NCBI GenBank assembly: GCA_945643635.1
Contig: CALZFC010000101.1
Coordinates: 529,001-593,000 of the forward strand
Length of the DNA stretch: 64,000 bases
Reading direction: 5' to 3'
Source of the DNA: Allodiplogaster sudhausi
Lineage: Eukaryota; Nematoda; Chromadorea; Rhabditida; Diplogasteridae
The notes beneath the pieces were generated by a model. It saw only the letters and a program-made list of their open reading frames with translations. It was not told where the DNA came from and made no database searches. The number at the start of each line of letters is the position of its first letter. The first letter of the stretch is position 1. Position numbers and translations under genes: made by a program. This document shows positions 11,847 through 22,809 of this stretch, one piece after another.

Positions 11847-13360
11847 CTAGGCAGCAGCCACGCCAGCCTTGGCGGCCAGTTCGAGACGCCTCGCCTTGGT
11901 CTCGGAGCGGTACATCTGGAAGGAGACCACCATCTCCTCGGTCACCTGAAAACACAAAAGAGTAAAGAGAGTGAATATGAAAAGCAAAGACCTTCATGAC
12001 GGCGGCATCGTTGTTGAACTGGCCGCAGTAGTGGGGCGCGGAGAAGAGCGTCACCATCTTGCGGCCGGCGAAGAACTCGTAGCCGTCCTGCACGACTTGG
12101 TGTGCGCGGGCGACGAAGTCAATGTCGAGGGTTCGGCAGATGGAAGTGACGACGTCGGCCCCGAAGACGTAGCTGACCCCGCGGGTGTTCGCCGTCCAAC
12201 CACTTACCCACTGGTCCGGGTCCGCCCAGAGGATGTCGATGCCCATCGAGGGATTCGGAGGGTCCTAGAGAGAGAAAAGTGAGTGAGGAAGAGGCAGGGA
12301 ACGGAAGAGACCTGCGGGCGTGTCAGGTTGCGCAGCTGGTCGAGCGAGTTCATCTGGGGCGACAGGCCGCCGTGCATGCAGAGGATGCGTCCCCCGATCA
12401 GCCCGACCAGCGGCATCCAGTTGAAGGTCTCCTGTGAGAATATTATTATGTCGTGGTATTTGTTTCTTCTTCCTTCATACGATTCAGATGAGAGTAACCT
12501 GGAAGCAGTTCCAGACGCGCGCATTCTTGAAGCGGCGGGTGACTTCCTCGTAGAAGCCGTAGACGCGGTTGATGGCCGGGCATTCGTGGTTGCCACGCAG
12601 CATGAAGAAGTTCTCGGGGTACCTGAAAAGAGATGGAGAATGGGGAGGAAGGGTGGAGAGGAGAAATGTACGTATTTTGAAGAGAGAGCACGAGTGCGAT
12701 AGAGAGAGAGAGAGGGAAAGAGAGAGAAAGAGAGAGGAAGAGAGAGAGTGAGGGAGTTGACTTGATTTTGTAGCAGAACATGAGACAGATGGTCTCGATG
12801 TTCTGGCGGCCGCGATCCACGTAGTCGCCGAGGAAGAGGTAGTTCTGCTCGGGAGGGAAGCCGTTCTTGTCGAAAAGGCGGAGGAGGTCCGAGAACTGCA
12901 AGACAGAATCTTCTTTCACTTCTTCATTATTCTATTTCACTTTTTCAAAATAATGATAGAACATTACTAGTGACTTTATTATTCAAATTGCGAAGAGAAT
13001 AAAATTGGAATTGAAATGGCTTTTCTTTAACCTGGCCGTGGATGTCCCCGCAGACGATGACAGGAGGGTCGATTTCGATGAGCGAAGGCTGAGCAGCGAA
13101 GACCGCCTTAGCGATCTCGCAGATCTTCATCAAATCTTCCGGTGAGACCTGAAGAGAGAGTGAGAGATGGAAGAGAAAGAGAGAAGGCGAGAGGATGGCA
13201 AAAGAGAGAAAGAGTCGATGGGAGGAAGAGAAAGGAGAAGATGAGGGGGGAGATCTGGGAAGAGACTGACGGAAGTGGTGAGCCGGCCGCCCGGAGCGCC
13301 GACGTTCATAAGGCGCGACATCAGGTTGTCGACGAAATTGGCCGCTGGCGACGTAGCCAT
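11847..13360 (-). CDS. PP1-type Ser/Thr phosphatase catalytic subunit, left palindrome copy
   Basis: Seven exons encode about 318 residues of a protein phosphatase 1 catalytic subunit, a two-metal enzyme that removes phosphate from Ser/Thr. All core motifs are present in order: [42 protein letters not shown] and [14 protein letters not shown]. The start [20 protein letters not shown] is at 13360 and the tail ends AAKAGVAAA. The sequence is closer to nematode GSP-3/GSP-4, which are sperm-specific in C. elegans, than to somatic PP1; that comparison is from memory. The encoded protein is identical to that of the copy at 16615-18128. Introns are C/T-rich on the coding strand. A TATA box lies at 13450-13457. 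Transcription runs away from the palindrome centre. Confidence 0.95.
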
Positions 13361-13449
13361 CCTTGCGATGTGCACCGCCTTGAAGAAGGAGTCGACCACG
13401 CGAGAGTGAGAGATGAAAGGCAAGTGATGGTCAGCAGCCAATCCTGCCT

Positions 13450-13457
13450 CTTTTATA
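13450..13457 (-). promoter_or_regulatory. TATA box of left PP1 gene
   Basis: TATAAAAG on the minus strand about 90 bp upstream of the ATG at 13360; duplicated exactly at 16518-16525. Confidence 0.7.
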
Positions 13458-14203
13458 CCTTTTCTCGAGCTTTGCCCTTTACGAGCAGACTAATTACGTG
13501 GAGAAAGCGAGGAAATATTTTGTGAGCTTTCATGAACTTTTCGGCAAAATGAGGAAGCTGAATAAAAATTTAACGTTGCGACCTCTTTTCTCACGTTCAG
13601 CTCTTTAATTTTATGCAAATTCATTTCCTTTTGTACTTATAAATCGATCGGTGTAGATTTACAATGCAAATATGAAATTCAATATTAGGCATTAAACTTC
13701 AGCTCATTCTTTCTCTTACGCAGGACAAAGCACGGCTGATTTTAAAAGTGTTAAAAGCAATCTGAAAAGTGAAAGAGAACAGCTCCGGTCCCTTGTCTCT
13801 CTGTGTTAAGCTGGAAAAAAACGGCACTATAAGCCATAAAAACTTTAAAATGCAATGTTATAGTCTCCCAATTTTTGACACTACTGTTAAAACAAATAAT
13901 TTTTAAAAAAAAGTTGTAGAAAAAGGATTGCCATGGAAGTGCCAAACATTTCCGAAATGTTTGGTCGAATCGTCCAAAAACGCAACCTAATCGATTGAGG
14001 CGTTTATCCATTTCCCAAAGTGGGGAATAAGCGCCAAAATTTTGTTCCCAAATTTCTTTTTACAGAAGTCCAGCCCTTGTTTCCCCTGCTTTATGAGAGA
14101 ACTGATGAGATTCTTTCTTCGCACTCTCGCCATCTATTTGGCTTCCCAAATCTAATCGTAAACATATTTTCACTACTCAACCAATGAATTAGGGTCCTAA
14201 AGA

Positions 14204-14260
14204 CAGGGGTGGCCTGGGGCCTAAAATATCCGGCCCCAGCTCCCCGAGGTCGGCCTCTGC
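14204..14260. mobile_element. Truncated end of GC-rich hAT-like element
   Basis: CAGGGGTGGCCTGGGGCCTA followed by AAAATATCCGGCCCCAGC closely matches the left end of the element at 32120-32540. No matching right end is nearby, so this is a fragment. It lies 46 bp inside the left inner palindrome boundary. Confidence 0.55.
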
Positions 14261-14796
14261 CCTGCCTATCGCACTATGGGTACCCCTATGACACCGAAAA
14301 AAGTGTTCGGACCCGCGCCAGCGTCGCCAGATGCGCTCATCGAAGCAGTCGCCCATTCAACTCCAGCCGAGTTCAGTGTCGCTTCAGCTCGAGCCGACCA
14401 TCATTTTTATGGCGAACGTTCGAGAATTTTCGAACAAATAAATATTAATAATTATAGATCGTTTATTGATCACTCAATTTATTCGGTTTCTCGATTCCTG
14501 CCAAAACTGCGTTAGCATTTTTAGGAAAATATTTGACGTTTTTAGAAAAACTAAATGATTTGAAAAAGTTTATCAACTTAAACACACAAACTTAAACTAA
14601 GAAAAGCGAAGAATCCCCCTGAAAGCAAGGGAAACAAGGGTGAAAACTTGGATTTGTGCACTATTTTCTCAATTGATATTTGGCAAATTGGCAAATTGCA
14701 TGCCATATAAAAGTGAACTTTCAAGTACAAAAGTGGAGATTTCACTGAAAAGTGCATAATTAGAACACAAAGTGCACAATTAGTGCTCTTTGGCAG

Positions 14797-14804
14797 TATA
14801 AAAG
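14797..14804 (+). promoter_or_regulatory. TATA box of SSP-type gene
   Basis: TATAAAAG, 87 bp upstream of the ATG at 14884, close to the spacing seen for both PP1 copies and the PTP-like genes. Confidence 0.65.
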
Positions 14805-14883
14805 AAGCTTTTTTTTCCTCATTTGCTCCACAGTCGCCTCTCTTAGCCGTTTGCGCTCTCCACTCCACCTTCACTCTCTCGCC

Positions 14884-15507
14884 ATGTCTGCTCTCTCCGT
14901 CGATCCCCCCGCGGCCACGGTCCCTGCCGCCGGCGGTGCCTCCGTTCATCAGATCGCCAATCCGAGCGCGGCCCGCCTTGTCTTCAAGGTTTGCCGTTCC
15001 GTACGCTTATATTTATAGTAAAACAATTAAGTCAAACATTATTCACTTTTCAATCCAAAGCTACATATAAATATATTTGAATCAGTTTAAAGTAAAATCT
15101 CCCTGCTTGCAGGTGAAGTCGTCGAACAACAACGAGTACCGCCTGAAGCCGGTGTTCGGCTTTGTTGAGCCGGGCGCGGCCGCCCCCCTCGAGATCACTC
15201 GCCTGGCAGGAGCACCCAAGGAGGACAAGCTCGTCATCCAGTTCGCAGAGGCGCCCGCAGACGCCGCAGACGCCACCGCGGCTTTCAAGGTTTTCAGCGA
15301 TATTCGAGGAGATTTGAGGAGATGGGTGGATGGTTGTTATTCCACATTCTTCGGTCTCATTTTGGCACGGTTTTTAATAGAATCTTTTCAAAGCGACCGA
15401 TTGTTTGAGAAACTATTGGAAAAATGATAAATAATTCCATAGCTCATTTTCGTCCTCAGGCGGCAGCCGTGGCTGGAGAAGTGACTCTGCCGATCTCGGC
15501 CCAGTAG
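14884..15507 (+). CDS. SSP-class small MSP-domain protein
   Basis: Three exons encode about 109 residues forming a single MSP (immunoglobulin-like) domain. It begins MSALSVDPPAATVPAAGGAS. The conserved centre is KSSNNNEYRLKPVFGFVEPG, then LAGAPKEDKLVIQFA, and it ends VAGEVTLPISAQ. This matches the C. elegans sperm-specific family class P (SSP) proteins in length and motifs, smaller relatives of major sperm protein. Both introns are short and in phase. The gene sits alone in the spacer between the two inverted PP1 copies and points right, with its own TATA box. In C. elegans SSP genes are expressed in sperm; sperm expression here is inference. A truncated relative lies at 18313-18676. Confidence 0.92.
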
Positions 15508-16614
15508 GAAGCTCCTCCCCTTACCGCATCTCCATTCCCCCCCCCCCTCTCCGCTTCTAATGGTCGACTATAAATGCTACGCTTCTACCAAAACTTTGTT
15601 TTACATGAAAGTTAAATAAGAAAGGAAAGAAAAAAATTACCTGAAAATCGTATCTGACAATGAGCTCTCATCAAATTTTTTTTCTATGCTGTTTCCCTTA
15701 TTTCCCCTGATAAATAGGGAAATCACATGTAGTACTTAGAATTCGCGAAGAAACCCGACAAAAAAATTACGAGCAAAAAATTAGGAATTCATGTTACTAC
15801 TTGTGATTTCTCAATTCGATTAGATTTGGGAAGCCAAATAGATGGCGAGAGTGCGAAGAAAGAATCTCATCAGTTCTCTCATAAAGCAGGGGAAACAAGG
15901 GCTGGACTTCTGTAAAAAGAAATTTGGGAACAAAATTTTGGCGCTTATTCCCCACTTTGGGAAATGGATAAACGCCTCAATCGATTAGGTTGCGTTTTTG
16001 GACGATTCGACCAAACATTTCGGAAATGTTTGGCACTTCCATGGCAATCCTTTTTCTACAACTTTTTTTTAAAAATTATTTGTTTTAACAGTAGTGTCAA
16101 AAATTGGGAGACTATAACATTGCATTTTAAAGTTTTTATGGCTTATAGTGCCGTTTTTTTCCAGCTTAACACAGAGAGACAAGGGACCGGAGCTGTTCTC
16201 TTTCACTTTTCAGATTGCTTTTAACACTTTTAAAATCAGCCGTGCTTTGTCCTGCGTAAGAGAAAGAATGAGCTGAAGTTTAATGCCTAATATTGAATTT
16301 CATATTTGCATTGTAAATCTACACCGATCGATTTATAAGTACAAAAGGAAATGAATTTGCATAAAATTAAAGAGCTGAACGTGAGAAAAGAGGTCGCAAC
16401 GTTAAATTTTTATTCAGCTTCCTCATTTTGCCGAAAAGTTCATGAAAGCTCGCAAAATATTTCCTCGCTTTCTCCACGTAATTAGTCTGCTCGTAAAGGG
16501 CAAAGCTCGAGAAAAGGTATAAAAGAGGCAGGATTGGCTGCTGACCATCACTTGCCTTTCATCTCTCACTCTCGCGTGGTCGACTCCTTCTTCAAGGCGG
16601 TGCACATCGCAAGG
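15508..16614. other. SSP 3' flank and inner noncoding part of the right arm
   Basis: Positions 15508-15816 are the unique 3' flank of the SSP gene, with C-runs near 15540. From 15817 the palindrome arm begins and is noncoding up to the PP1 ATG at 16615. No further gene is seen in either arm's inner 700 bp; the 86-codon open frame there (15964-16224, mirrored at 13751-14011) has no family resemblance. Confidence 0.5.
16518..16525 (+). promoter_or_regulatory. TATA box of right PP1 gene
   Basis: TATAAAAG 97 bp upstream of the ATG at 16615; exact mirror of 13450-13457. Confidence 0.7.
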
Positions 16615-18128
16615 ATGGCTACGTCGCCAGCGGCCAATTTCGTCGACAACCTGATGTCGCGCCTTATGAACGTCGGCGCTCCGGGCGGCCGGCTCACCAC
16701 TTCCGTCAGTCTCTTCCCAGATCTCCCCCCTCATCTTCTCCTTTCTCTTCCTCCCATCGACTCTTTCTCTCTTTTGCCATCCTCTCGCCTTCTCTCTTTC
16801 TCTTCCATCTCTCACTCTCTCTTCAGGTCTCACCGGAAGATTTGATGAAGATCTGCGAGATCGCTAAGGCGGTCTTCGCTGCTCAGCCTTCGCTCATCGA
16901 AATCGACCCTCCTGTCATCGTCTGCGGGGACATCCACGGCCAGGTTAAAGAAAAGCCATTTCAATTCCAATTTTATTCTCTTCGCAATTTGAATAATAAA
17001 GTCACTAGTAATGTTCTATCATTATTTTGAAAAAGTGAAATAGAATAATGAAGAAGTGAAAGAAGATTCTGTCTTGCAGTTCTCGGACCTCCTCCGCCTT
17101 TTCGACAAGAACGGCTTCCCTCCCGAGCAGAACTACCTCTTCCTCGGCGACTACGTGGATCGCGGCCGCCAGAACATCGAGACCATCTGTCTCATGTTCT
17201 GCTACAAAATCAAGTCAACTCCCTCACTCTCTCTCTTCCTCTCTCTTTCTCTCTCTTTCCCTCTCTCTCTCTCTATCGCACTCGTGCTCTCTCTTCAAAA
17301 TACGTACATTTCTCCTCTCCACCCTTCCTCCCCATTCTCCATCTCTTTTCAGGTACCCCGAGAACTTCTTCATGCTGCGTGGCAACCACGAATGCCCGGC
17401 CATCAACCGCGTCTACGGCTTCTACGAGGAAGTCACCCGCCGCTTCAAGAATGCGCGCGTCTGGAACTGCTTCCAGGTTACTCTCATCTGAATCGTATGA
17501 AGGAAGAAGAAACAAATACCACGACATAATAATATTCTCACAGGAGACCTTCAACTGGATGCCGCTGGTCGGGCTGATCGGGGGACGCATCCTCTGCATG
17601 CACGGCGGCCTGTCGCCCCAGATGAACTCGCTCGACCAGCTGCGCAACCTGACACGCCCGCAGGTCTCTTCCGTTCCCTGCCTCTTCCTCACTCACTTTT
17701 CTCTCTCTAGGACCCTCCGAATCCCTCGATGGGCATCGACATCCTCTGGGCGGACCCGGACCAGTGGGTAAGTGGTTGGACGGCGAACACCCGCGGGGTC
17801 AGCTACGTCTTCGGGGCCGACGTCGTCACTTCCATCTGCCGAACCCTCGACATTGACTTCGTCGCCCGCGCACACCAAGTCGTGCAGGACGGCTACGAGT
17901 TCTTCGCCGGCCGCAAGATGGTGACGCTCTTCTCCGCGCCCCACTACTGCGGCCAGTTCAACAACGATGCCGCCGTCATGAAGGTCTTTGCTTTTCATAT
18001 TCACTCTCTTTACTCTTTTGTGTTTTCAGGTGACCGAGGAGATGGTGGTCTCCTTCCAGATGTACCGCTCCGAGACCAAGGCGAGGCGTCTCGAACTGGC
18101 CGCCAAGGCTGGCGTGGCTGCTGCCTAG
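16615..18128 (+). CDS. PP1-type Ser/Thr phosphatase catalytic subunit, right palindrome copy
   Basis: Same seven-exon structure and, as far as I can see, the same protein as 11847-13360. Metal and phosphate ligands are intact: Asp and His of GDIHGQ, Asp of GDYVDRG, Asn of RGNHE, His of HGGLSP and His of RAHQV. The exons are about 16615-16704, 16828-16943, 17079-17213, 17353-17475, 17545-17662, 17711-17981 and 18030-18128. Introns are (CT)n-rich on the coding strand. The gene is divergent from the left copy and in the same direction as the SSP gene. Exact conservation of introns and flanks shows a DNA-level, recent or homogenised duplication, not retroposition. Confidence 0.95.
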
Positions 18129-18312
18129 ATCCCTCTCCGCTGCCTCCAAGAACCCCCTCCCCTCCCTTGTCACTCCAGCATCCCCTTGCCGTTCCTCACA
18201 CTGCCCTCTCTTTCTAGCACTAGGATAAAGCAGTCTTGAGAAATGTATCGAGCTACAACGAAAAAGGAAACAAAACAATAAAAAATTATCATAAAGTAAA
18301 GAGAAAGGTAAA

Positions 18313-18676
18313 CGAAGCTGCCCCTCTCGAGATCACTGGGTTGGCTGGAGCACCCAAGGAGGACAAGGCGCACGTAGACGCCGCGGACGCCACCGCGGCT
18401 TTCAAGGTTTTCAGCAACAATCGAGGAGATTTGAGGAGATCGGTGGATGGATCTCCAGTGAGGATTATGAAACGAGAACCATTCATTTGAGATATTTCGA
18501 TGGATTATTCTATGGTAGTTATTCGACATTCTTCACTCTCATTTCAGCATCTTTTTTTAATAGAATCGTTTTCAAGAGACCAATTTTTGAGGCAAAATGA
18601 TTTAATAATTCCATATTTTCCTCTTAAGGCGACCGCTGTCGCTGGCGAGGTGACCCTGCCGATCTCGGCCCAGTAG
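18313..18676 (+). pseudogene. Truncated SSP-type gene copy
   Basis: This matches the 3' half of the SSP gene. The second exon begins only at EAAPLEITGLAGAPKEDKAH and lacks the VIQFAEAPA stretch, then reaches DAADATAAFK. The following intron is recognisably homologous, and the last exon TAVAGEVTLPISAQ stops at 18674-18676. The first exon and the start of the second are missing. The conserved intron means a genomic, not processed, copy. It starts about 67 bp beyond the right palindrome arm. Confidence 0.85.
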
Positions 18677-19574
18677 AAGAAGCTCCTCTCCTGACCGCAT
18701 CTTCATTCCTCCCGCCCCTCAAACTTGCGGCTAAAAATGCTTCGCTTTTTACACAACTTTGATTTACATTAAAGTAAAATGAAAAAAAAGAAAAGGAAAA
18801 AATAAACTGGAAATCCCATCTTGTGAGAACTCATATCAATTTTTCTTCAAAGCATAATGTCAGAAAAAAAATACTTTTGTTAGTCTTTTTAAGCCATAAA
18901 TAGGCAAACTTTTCCAAATCATTTATATTGAAAAAAGTACATCTAATATGTTTTTCAGACAATTAAAAAATCGTCTTCGTCGCCATCTCGAATGCGCCGT
19001 CGATTGTAGTGCTCAGCTGTCGAGGCATCGATGTGCTTCATGACTGCTTTCCAGCAGCCACTTTGAATAAGGGATCGTAAGCAAGAAGAATGAGGAATGG
19101 ATCTAGAAAAGGAAGAATTGAAAAGATGATCGAGATTGTGAGTTTTTGGCAAGTAGTGAGGGATGCGGTGGAGTTATGCCGGCCTTATGGACAATTTAAC
19201 TTCTGTTCTAACAATAAGTCATTGCCAGAGTAGAGCTAAATATGTACATCCATTGGTGCTCGCCGAGGTCAAAAAGGAGAGCGATATTCGTGGGTGCGAG
19301 AAAGGACAGATGGCACAGAGAGAGAGAGAGAAAGCTTGACTAGGTCACTTGGATCTGAAGGTCAGGAGATAGAGATTAGAGGGTGAGCAGCGAGGGGGGC
19401 GGGAGAACAGAATAACGTGGATTCGCCACTGCGAGTGCCATACTTGGTATAGGCGTTAGCTTACTTGTTGCGAATTTCCCATGGAATTCCACAAAAATTC
19501 TTTTTAAAATATTTTTTATTACTCAACGTACTTAAGCTTGTTATTTATGTAATAAATGTGCTTTAGTTGGCAGA
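18677..19574. other. Intergenic, no firm gene
   Basis: AT-rich with GA stretches near 19315-19340. A minus-strand open frame (19152-18955) ends RDGDEDDFLIV after HIDASTAEHYNRRRI and could be a terminal exon, but I recognise no family and see no partner exons. Confidence 0.3.
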
Positions 19575-20730
19575 ATAGTCTCCCTTGATGGACTTCCGAT
19601 TCAAGTCAGGTTCGTTGTAGTGAAGCCGAGACGGGAGAAGATATACCGTAACTGGCTGAATTCACATGGAGTCGTTCCTTATGTCAACTGCCTGCGCGAG
19701 GATCTCAGAAGTGGAGATATCATCTATCAGGTGCTTTACTTTATTATGGTCAATTTATGAATCTCTTTCGCCTTCGTATTCATGACTCTCGTAACTGTTT
19801 TCTTCTATGTGTATAATTACATTATTTACGATAGTAATTTACATAATGATCTCTGTTTCTGCCTTTACTTCCATGTATGCACATACAAATGAGCATTGTA
19901 ACTTTTTGACCTGCTTTTTAGCTCTACGATATAATCAAACCCAGCACCACGTATCGGACACGTTTCTTCAAGACTCTCTATCGCGTTCTTTGATGGATTT
20001 ATCCAAACAGAAACTGCGAATATGCAGTTGAGCTCGGGAAAAAGTTGAGTATCTGCATGTTGTTTATTCATGGAAGCCATCGAAACGCTACTTGCAGTTA
20101 ATCTTTTCGGTTTGAAAATGATATGCATACATGATATGATTACTGTGTTAAGCTCTCATGAAGGAATTGATGCATGAGTATGCACAAGACGTATTGGCTC
20201 CTACCCGGGAATGTGGTTATTGTATACGTAATTTTACTCATCTGTTCCATTGGGTCAACAAGAAGGTATTATAGATTATGAATTTTTATCCATTTTTTCT
20301 TCATTACTTTAAGCGTTGTTCCTTTTTTCAGCTTGAGGCCTCGGATAAGTCTTCACGCATTACCCTATTCCATGCATCGGTCTACGAGCCGGTCTCAAGC
20401 TCGTCTGCTATTCTCGATTTCATCGACTCCATTTGCCCGGAAGTCGTAGATTTTTCGCTGATTGGTAGCGATAAAATGAAGAATGCCAACTACGCCATTT
20501 CCTGTGCGAGGAAAATCGGCACCAAAGTTTATGCAATGCCAGAGGATGTGGTTGAGGTGAGGAAATTCCATATTTAGGATCGACGATTTATCCAACTGTT
20601 TATGAACCGGCGGATTGAGGTAAATTCCGAAATGGTGACAGGTCTTTTTAAATGCCTTGTTGCCAGAGCATTTGCGCCCGATGTTCGACAACCAGCACTG
20701 GACACGAAGAGTTTGCAGATGCTCAAATAA
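19575..20730 (+). pseudogene. Plastin/fimbrin-like calponin-homology fragment with in-frame stop
   Basis: Pieces match the C-terminal half of plastin, an actin-bundling protein. EKIYRNWLNSHGVVPYVNCL is the start of a CH domain. LYDIIKPSTTYRTRFFK follows in the next exon, but a TGA (near 19992) interrupts it before NCEYAVELGKK. Later exons give KELMHEYAQDVLAPT with HWVNKK, then SSRITLFHASVYEP, KNANYAISCARKIGTKVYAM and PEDVVE, and finally VNSEMVTGLFKCLVARAFAP to TAA at 20728-20730. The order and spacing follow CH3-CH4 of plastin. There is no N-terminal EF-hand or actin-binding domain 1 here. With the stop and missing half, I call it a decayed partial duplicate. Confidence 0.7.
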
Positions 20731-21260
20731 AGAGTAGCCTTTCCACATTCTATCCGTGCTCTTTATTTTCTGTAACAATTTTAATAAAGTTCTAAATGAA
20801 ATCTGTAAAAAATATTATTGAAAACTATTCACCCAAGACCAACAAGGCAAATTTGGAATCAAATATTGGCATCTACTATTGAGTTTTTCGTAGATTCTCT
20901 CATACCAAGCAACATCACTTTAGAAATCCATCATTATTGTAAGTGAACCAATAACACGCTGTTCGGTATCATCATCGCGAAAGGTATTTTCATAATTCAC
21001 TAGAAAGCATGGCTGAATAAGTGATATAATTGAAAAAGTTCCGCTCTCTATCAGAGATGTCAACGGGCCTAATATTTTTGAACCGGCCCGGCCCTGCCGG
21101 ATTTTCAAAATGGTACGGTATCCCATTTTCAAATCAGCGAAATCAATTTTTTTCGAGTAGACCGTCTATCACTGGGCAATTATTAGCCATGGTGATGAAT
21201 TAAGAGGGGTAAAATGGGTCAAGTATGTAAATCATTCAATAAAAACTCTTTATCTATCAC

Positions 21261-21303
<43 letters not shown>

Positions 21304-21830
21304 ATCTGTTCTTCTCTCACTCCCTCTCTCTCTTTCTTTCTCTATCTGTTCCTCTCTCTCTCCTCTCTTTCTCTTTCTCGGTCCCTTATATTGCCGCCTT
21401 GCACTGGGTGCGCGCTGTTGACAGCTCCTGCACCCGTAAGATATGGACATACAAATACTATGTACAAAATTACCTGTTTCATCTAATTTTCCATGTATGT
21501 TCATAAAGCATTCTACAAAAATAACTAGGAGTGTCGTTCACGAAGAAGAAATCCGTTAAATAAGCATTACACCACTCGTCATCAATCACTTTACAACTAA
21601 TTTAATCATACCTAATTAGACTGAAAATGTTATAATAGCTACGAATAATTACTCTTATTAGTGCCCCGAGACTTTACTCCTTCTACTCAAAGTATCTCAT
21701 TCTGGTTCTCTACGCTCCCTCTATCTCGCTCTCTCTCGTTCTCTCTCTTTCTCTCGCTGACACACACACAGACTCTGCCTCTAATACTAGAGCTTTCAAG
21801 TCTCACTCCCACCTCCATTCCACTTCGGGA
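20731..21830. other. Intergenic with CT microsatellites
   Basis: No exon recognised. A remnant related to the GC-rich element (GGCCCGGCCCTGCCGG) is at 21085-21105, a CT microsatellite runs from about 21263 to 21400, and another CT-rich tract is at 21715-21760, just upstream of the ORF at 21831. Confidence 0.5.
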
Positions 21831-22394
21831 ATGCACGGCATCCACCCGGTTGCGTCCTTCTCATCTTCTTCCTGGACCGTTGTCGCCGCGAGTGACTCGT
21901 TTCTCGTGCTCTCCTCCGTTGACCCTGAGCAGCAGCTTCTCCGTGAGCACCGCATCGTTCCCCTTTCATCGCTGTCCACCTCCTCCGACCTCGGCAGTCG
22001 AGAACTCTTCCTCAACGGCTTCCGCTTCAACGCCCGCATTTTCAACGCTGTTCATCCACCGAATCCAGTCGTCTTTCTCGATGAGCAAACTCTCGCCACC
22101 ATTGAATGCCATTCCAATGATGGCGTCGTCGACTGGCGACTGGTGTTCGTCCGGGTCGATGACCGTTCCGAGTTGGCCATCTCATACTCAGCCGCCTTCC
22201 GCCTCTCGCCTCTCAACGGCGCGGCGCCGCGAATGCTTCGGATTAGTTCGAGCGACACGCAACAACTCGAACTCAAAGTGTTCATGTCGACGGAGCACTG
22301 CATCAGACTGTTCAAAGTGGAGTGCCATGACTACGATGACGTCAAGATTACGCGTCTACACATCTATGCAAGAGGTCATGATGAACAGGGCTGA
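21831..22394 (+). CDS. Orphan 187-residue single-exon ORF
   Basis: I do not recognise this protein. It opens MHGIHPVASFSSSSWTVVAA and ends HIYARGHDEQG with a TGA. The composition is globular: mixed charges, alternating hydrophobics (DWRLVFVRVDDRSELAISYS) and few low-complexity runs after the first 20 residues. That, plus a codon-like GC pattern unlike the AT-rich flanks, argues for real coding. No signal peptide or membrane segment. It lacks introns, unusual in this window, so it could be a retrocopy or a terminal exon of a larger gene. A C/T-rich tract precedes it. Confidence 0.5.
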   Translation: MHGIHPVASFSSSSWTVVAASDSFLVLSSVDPEQQLLREHRIVPLSSLSTSSDLGSRELFLNGFRFNARIFNAVHPPNPVVFLDEQTLATIECHSNDGVVDWRLVFVRVDDRSELAISYSAAFRLSPLNGAAPRMLRISSSDTQQLELKVFMSTEHCIRLFKVECHDYDDVKITRLHIYARGHDEQG

Positions 22395-22809
22395 ATTCAA
22401 GGTTGGCGCGGAAGACAGAAGTTACTGTAGTCAAAAAGTGCCGTAGACTCTAGCTTCACTTTATAGTTTGTGCACTATGTCTCGGAACATTTTGTATCGA
22501 ACAAAAAATTTATAAGAGTTTCTCTTTAAGTTTCTTTCTGGATGCATGTTTTACGCCAAGATGAACATTTTCATATTGAAAAAAACTTAGGTTAATTATT
22601 CCCCGGATACCTCCTTTAAAGAGATGAGAGAAAAGTGGGGTATGAATACTGTCATCGGGCTAAAGAATTTATTTAATTCAATGCTTATATATATATATGT
22701 ACATTATAAGGTGCGCGAAACACAATCGTAGTCTGTTTAAATGTTCCTGGCTATTATACTCTCGTCTCTCCAAAGCTCTCTCTCTCTCTCTCTCTCTCTT
22801 CGTTCAAGA
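22395..22809. other. Short intergenic gap
   Basis: AT-rich, with a CT microsatellite at 22773-22800 just before the next coding-like stretch. Confidence 0.4.

Larger units (their letters stand above)
11729..14158. repeat. Left arm of large inverted repeat (2,430 bp)
   Basis: This is the reverse complement of 15817-18246. Corresponding positions sum to 29975, which holds at the outer end, the inner end and the one mismatch found, so there are no net indels. The single mismatch I saw is T at 13523 versus the complement of G at 16452. The arm contains a whole PP1 gene, its TATA box and about 700 bp of noncoding sequence on the inner side. Confidence 0.95.
14159..14883. other. Left part of palindrome spacer, including SSP promoter
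   Basis: Unique (non-palindromic) sequence between the left arm and the SSP ATG. It starts with a truncated GC-rich transposon end (14204 to about 14260) and continues with AT-rich sequence. Several repeats of an AGTGCACAATTAG-like string lie close to the TATA box at 14797. Confidence 0.5.
15817..18246. repeat. Right arm of large inverted repeat (2,430 bp)
   Basis: Reverse complement of 11729-14158, with the same length and one mismatch noticed (16452). The inner boundary follows TCAATTCGATTAGATTTGGG, where the left arm diverges after TCTAATCG; the outer boundary is at CTTGAGAAATGT. Confidence 0.95.

Noticed and set aside
13751..16224. An 86-residue open frame present in both palindrome arms
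   Set aside because: Its conservation is explained by arm identity; no start context, domain or codon bias.
11729..18246. Palindrome as a simple assembly error
   Set aside because: The unique 1.66 kb spacer, distinct outer flanks and one mismatch between arms argue for a real structure, though long reads are needed to settle it.
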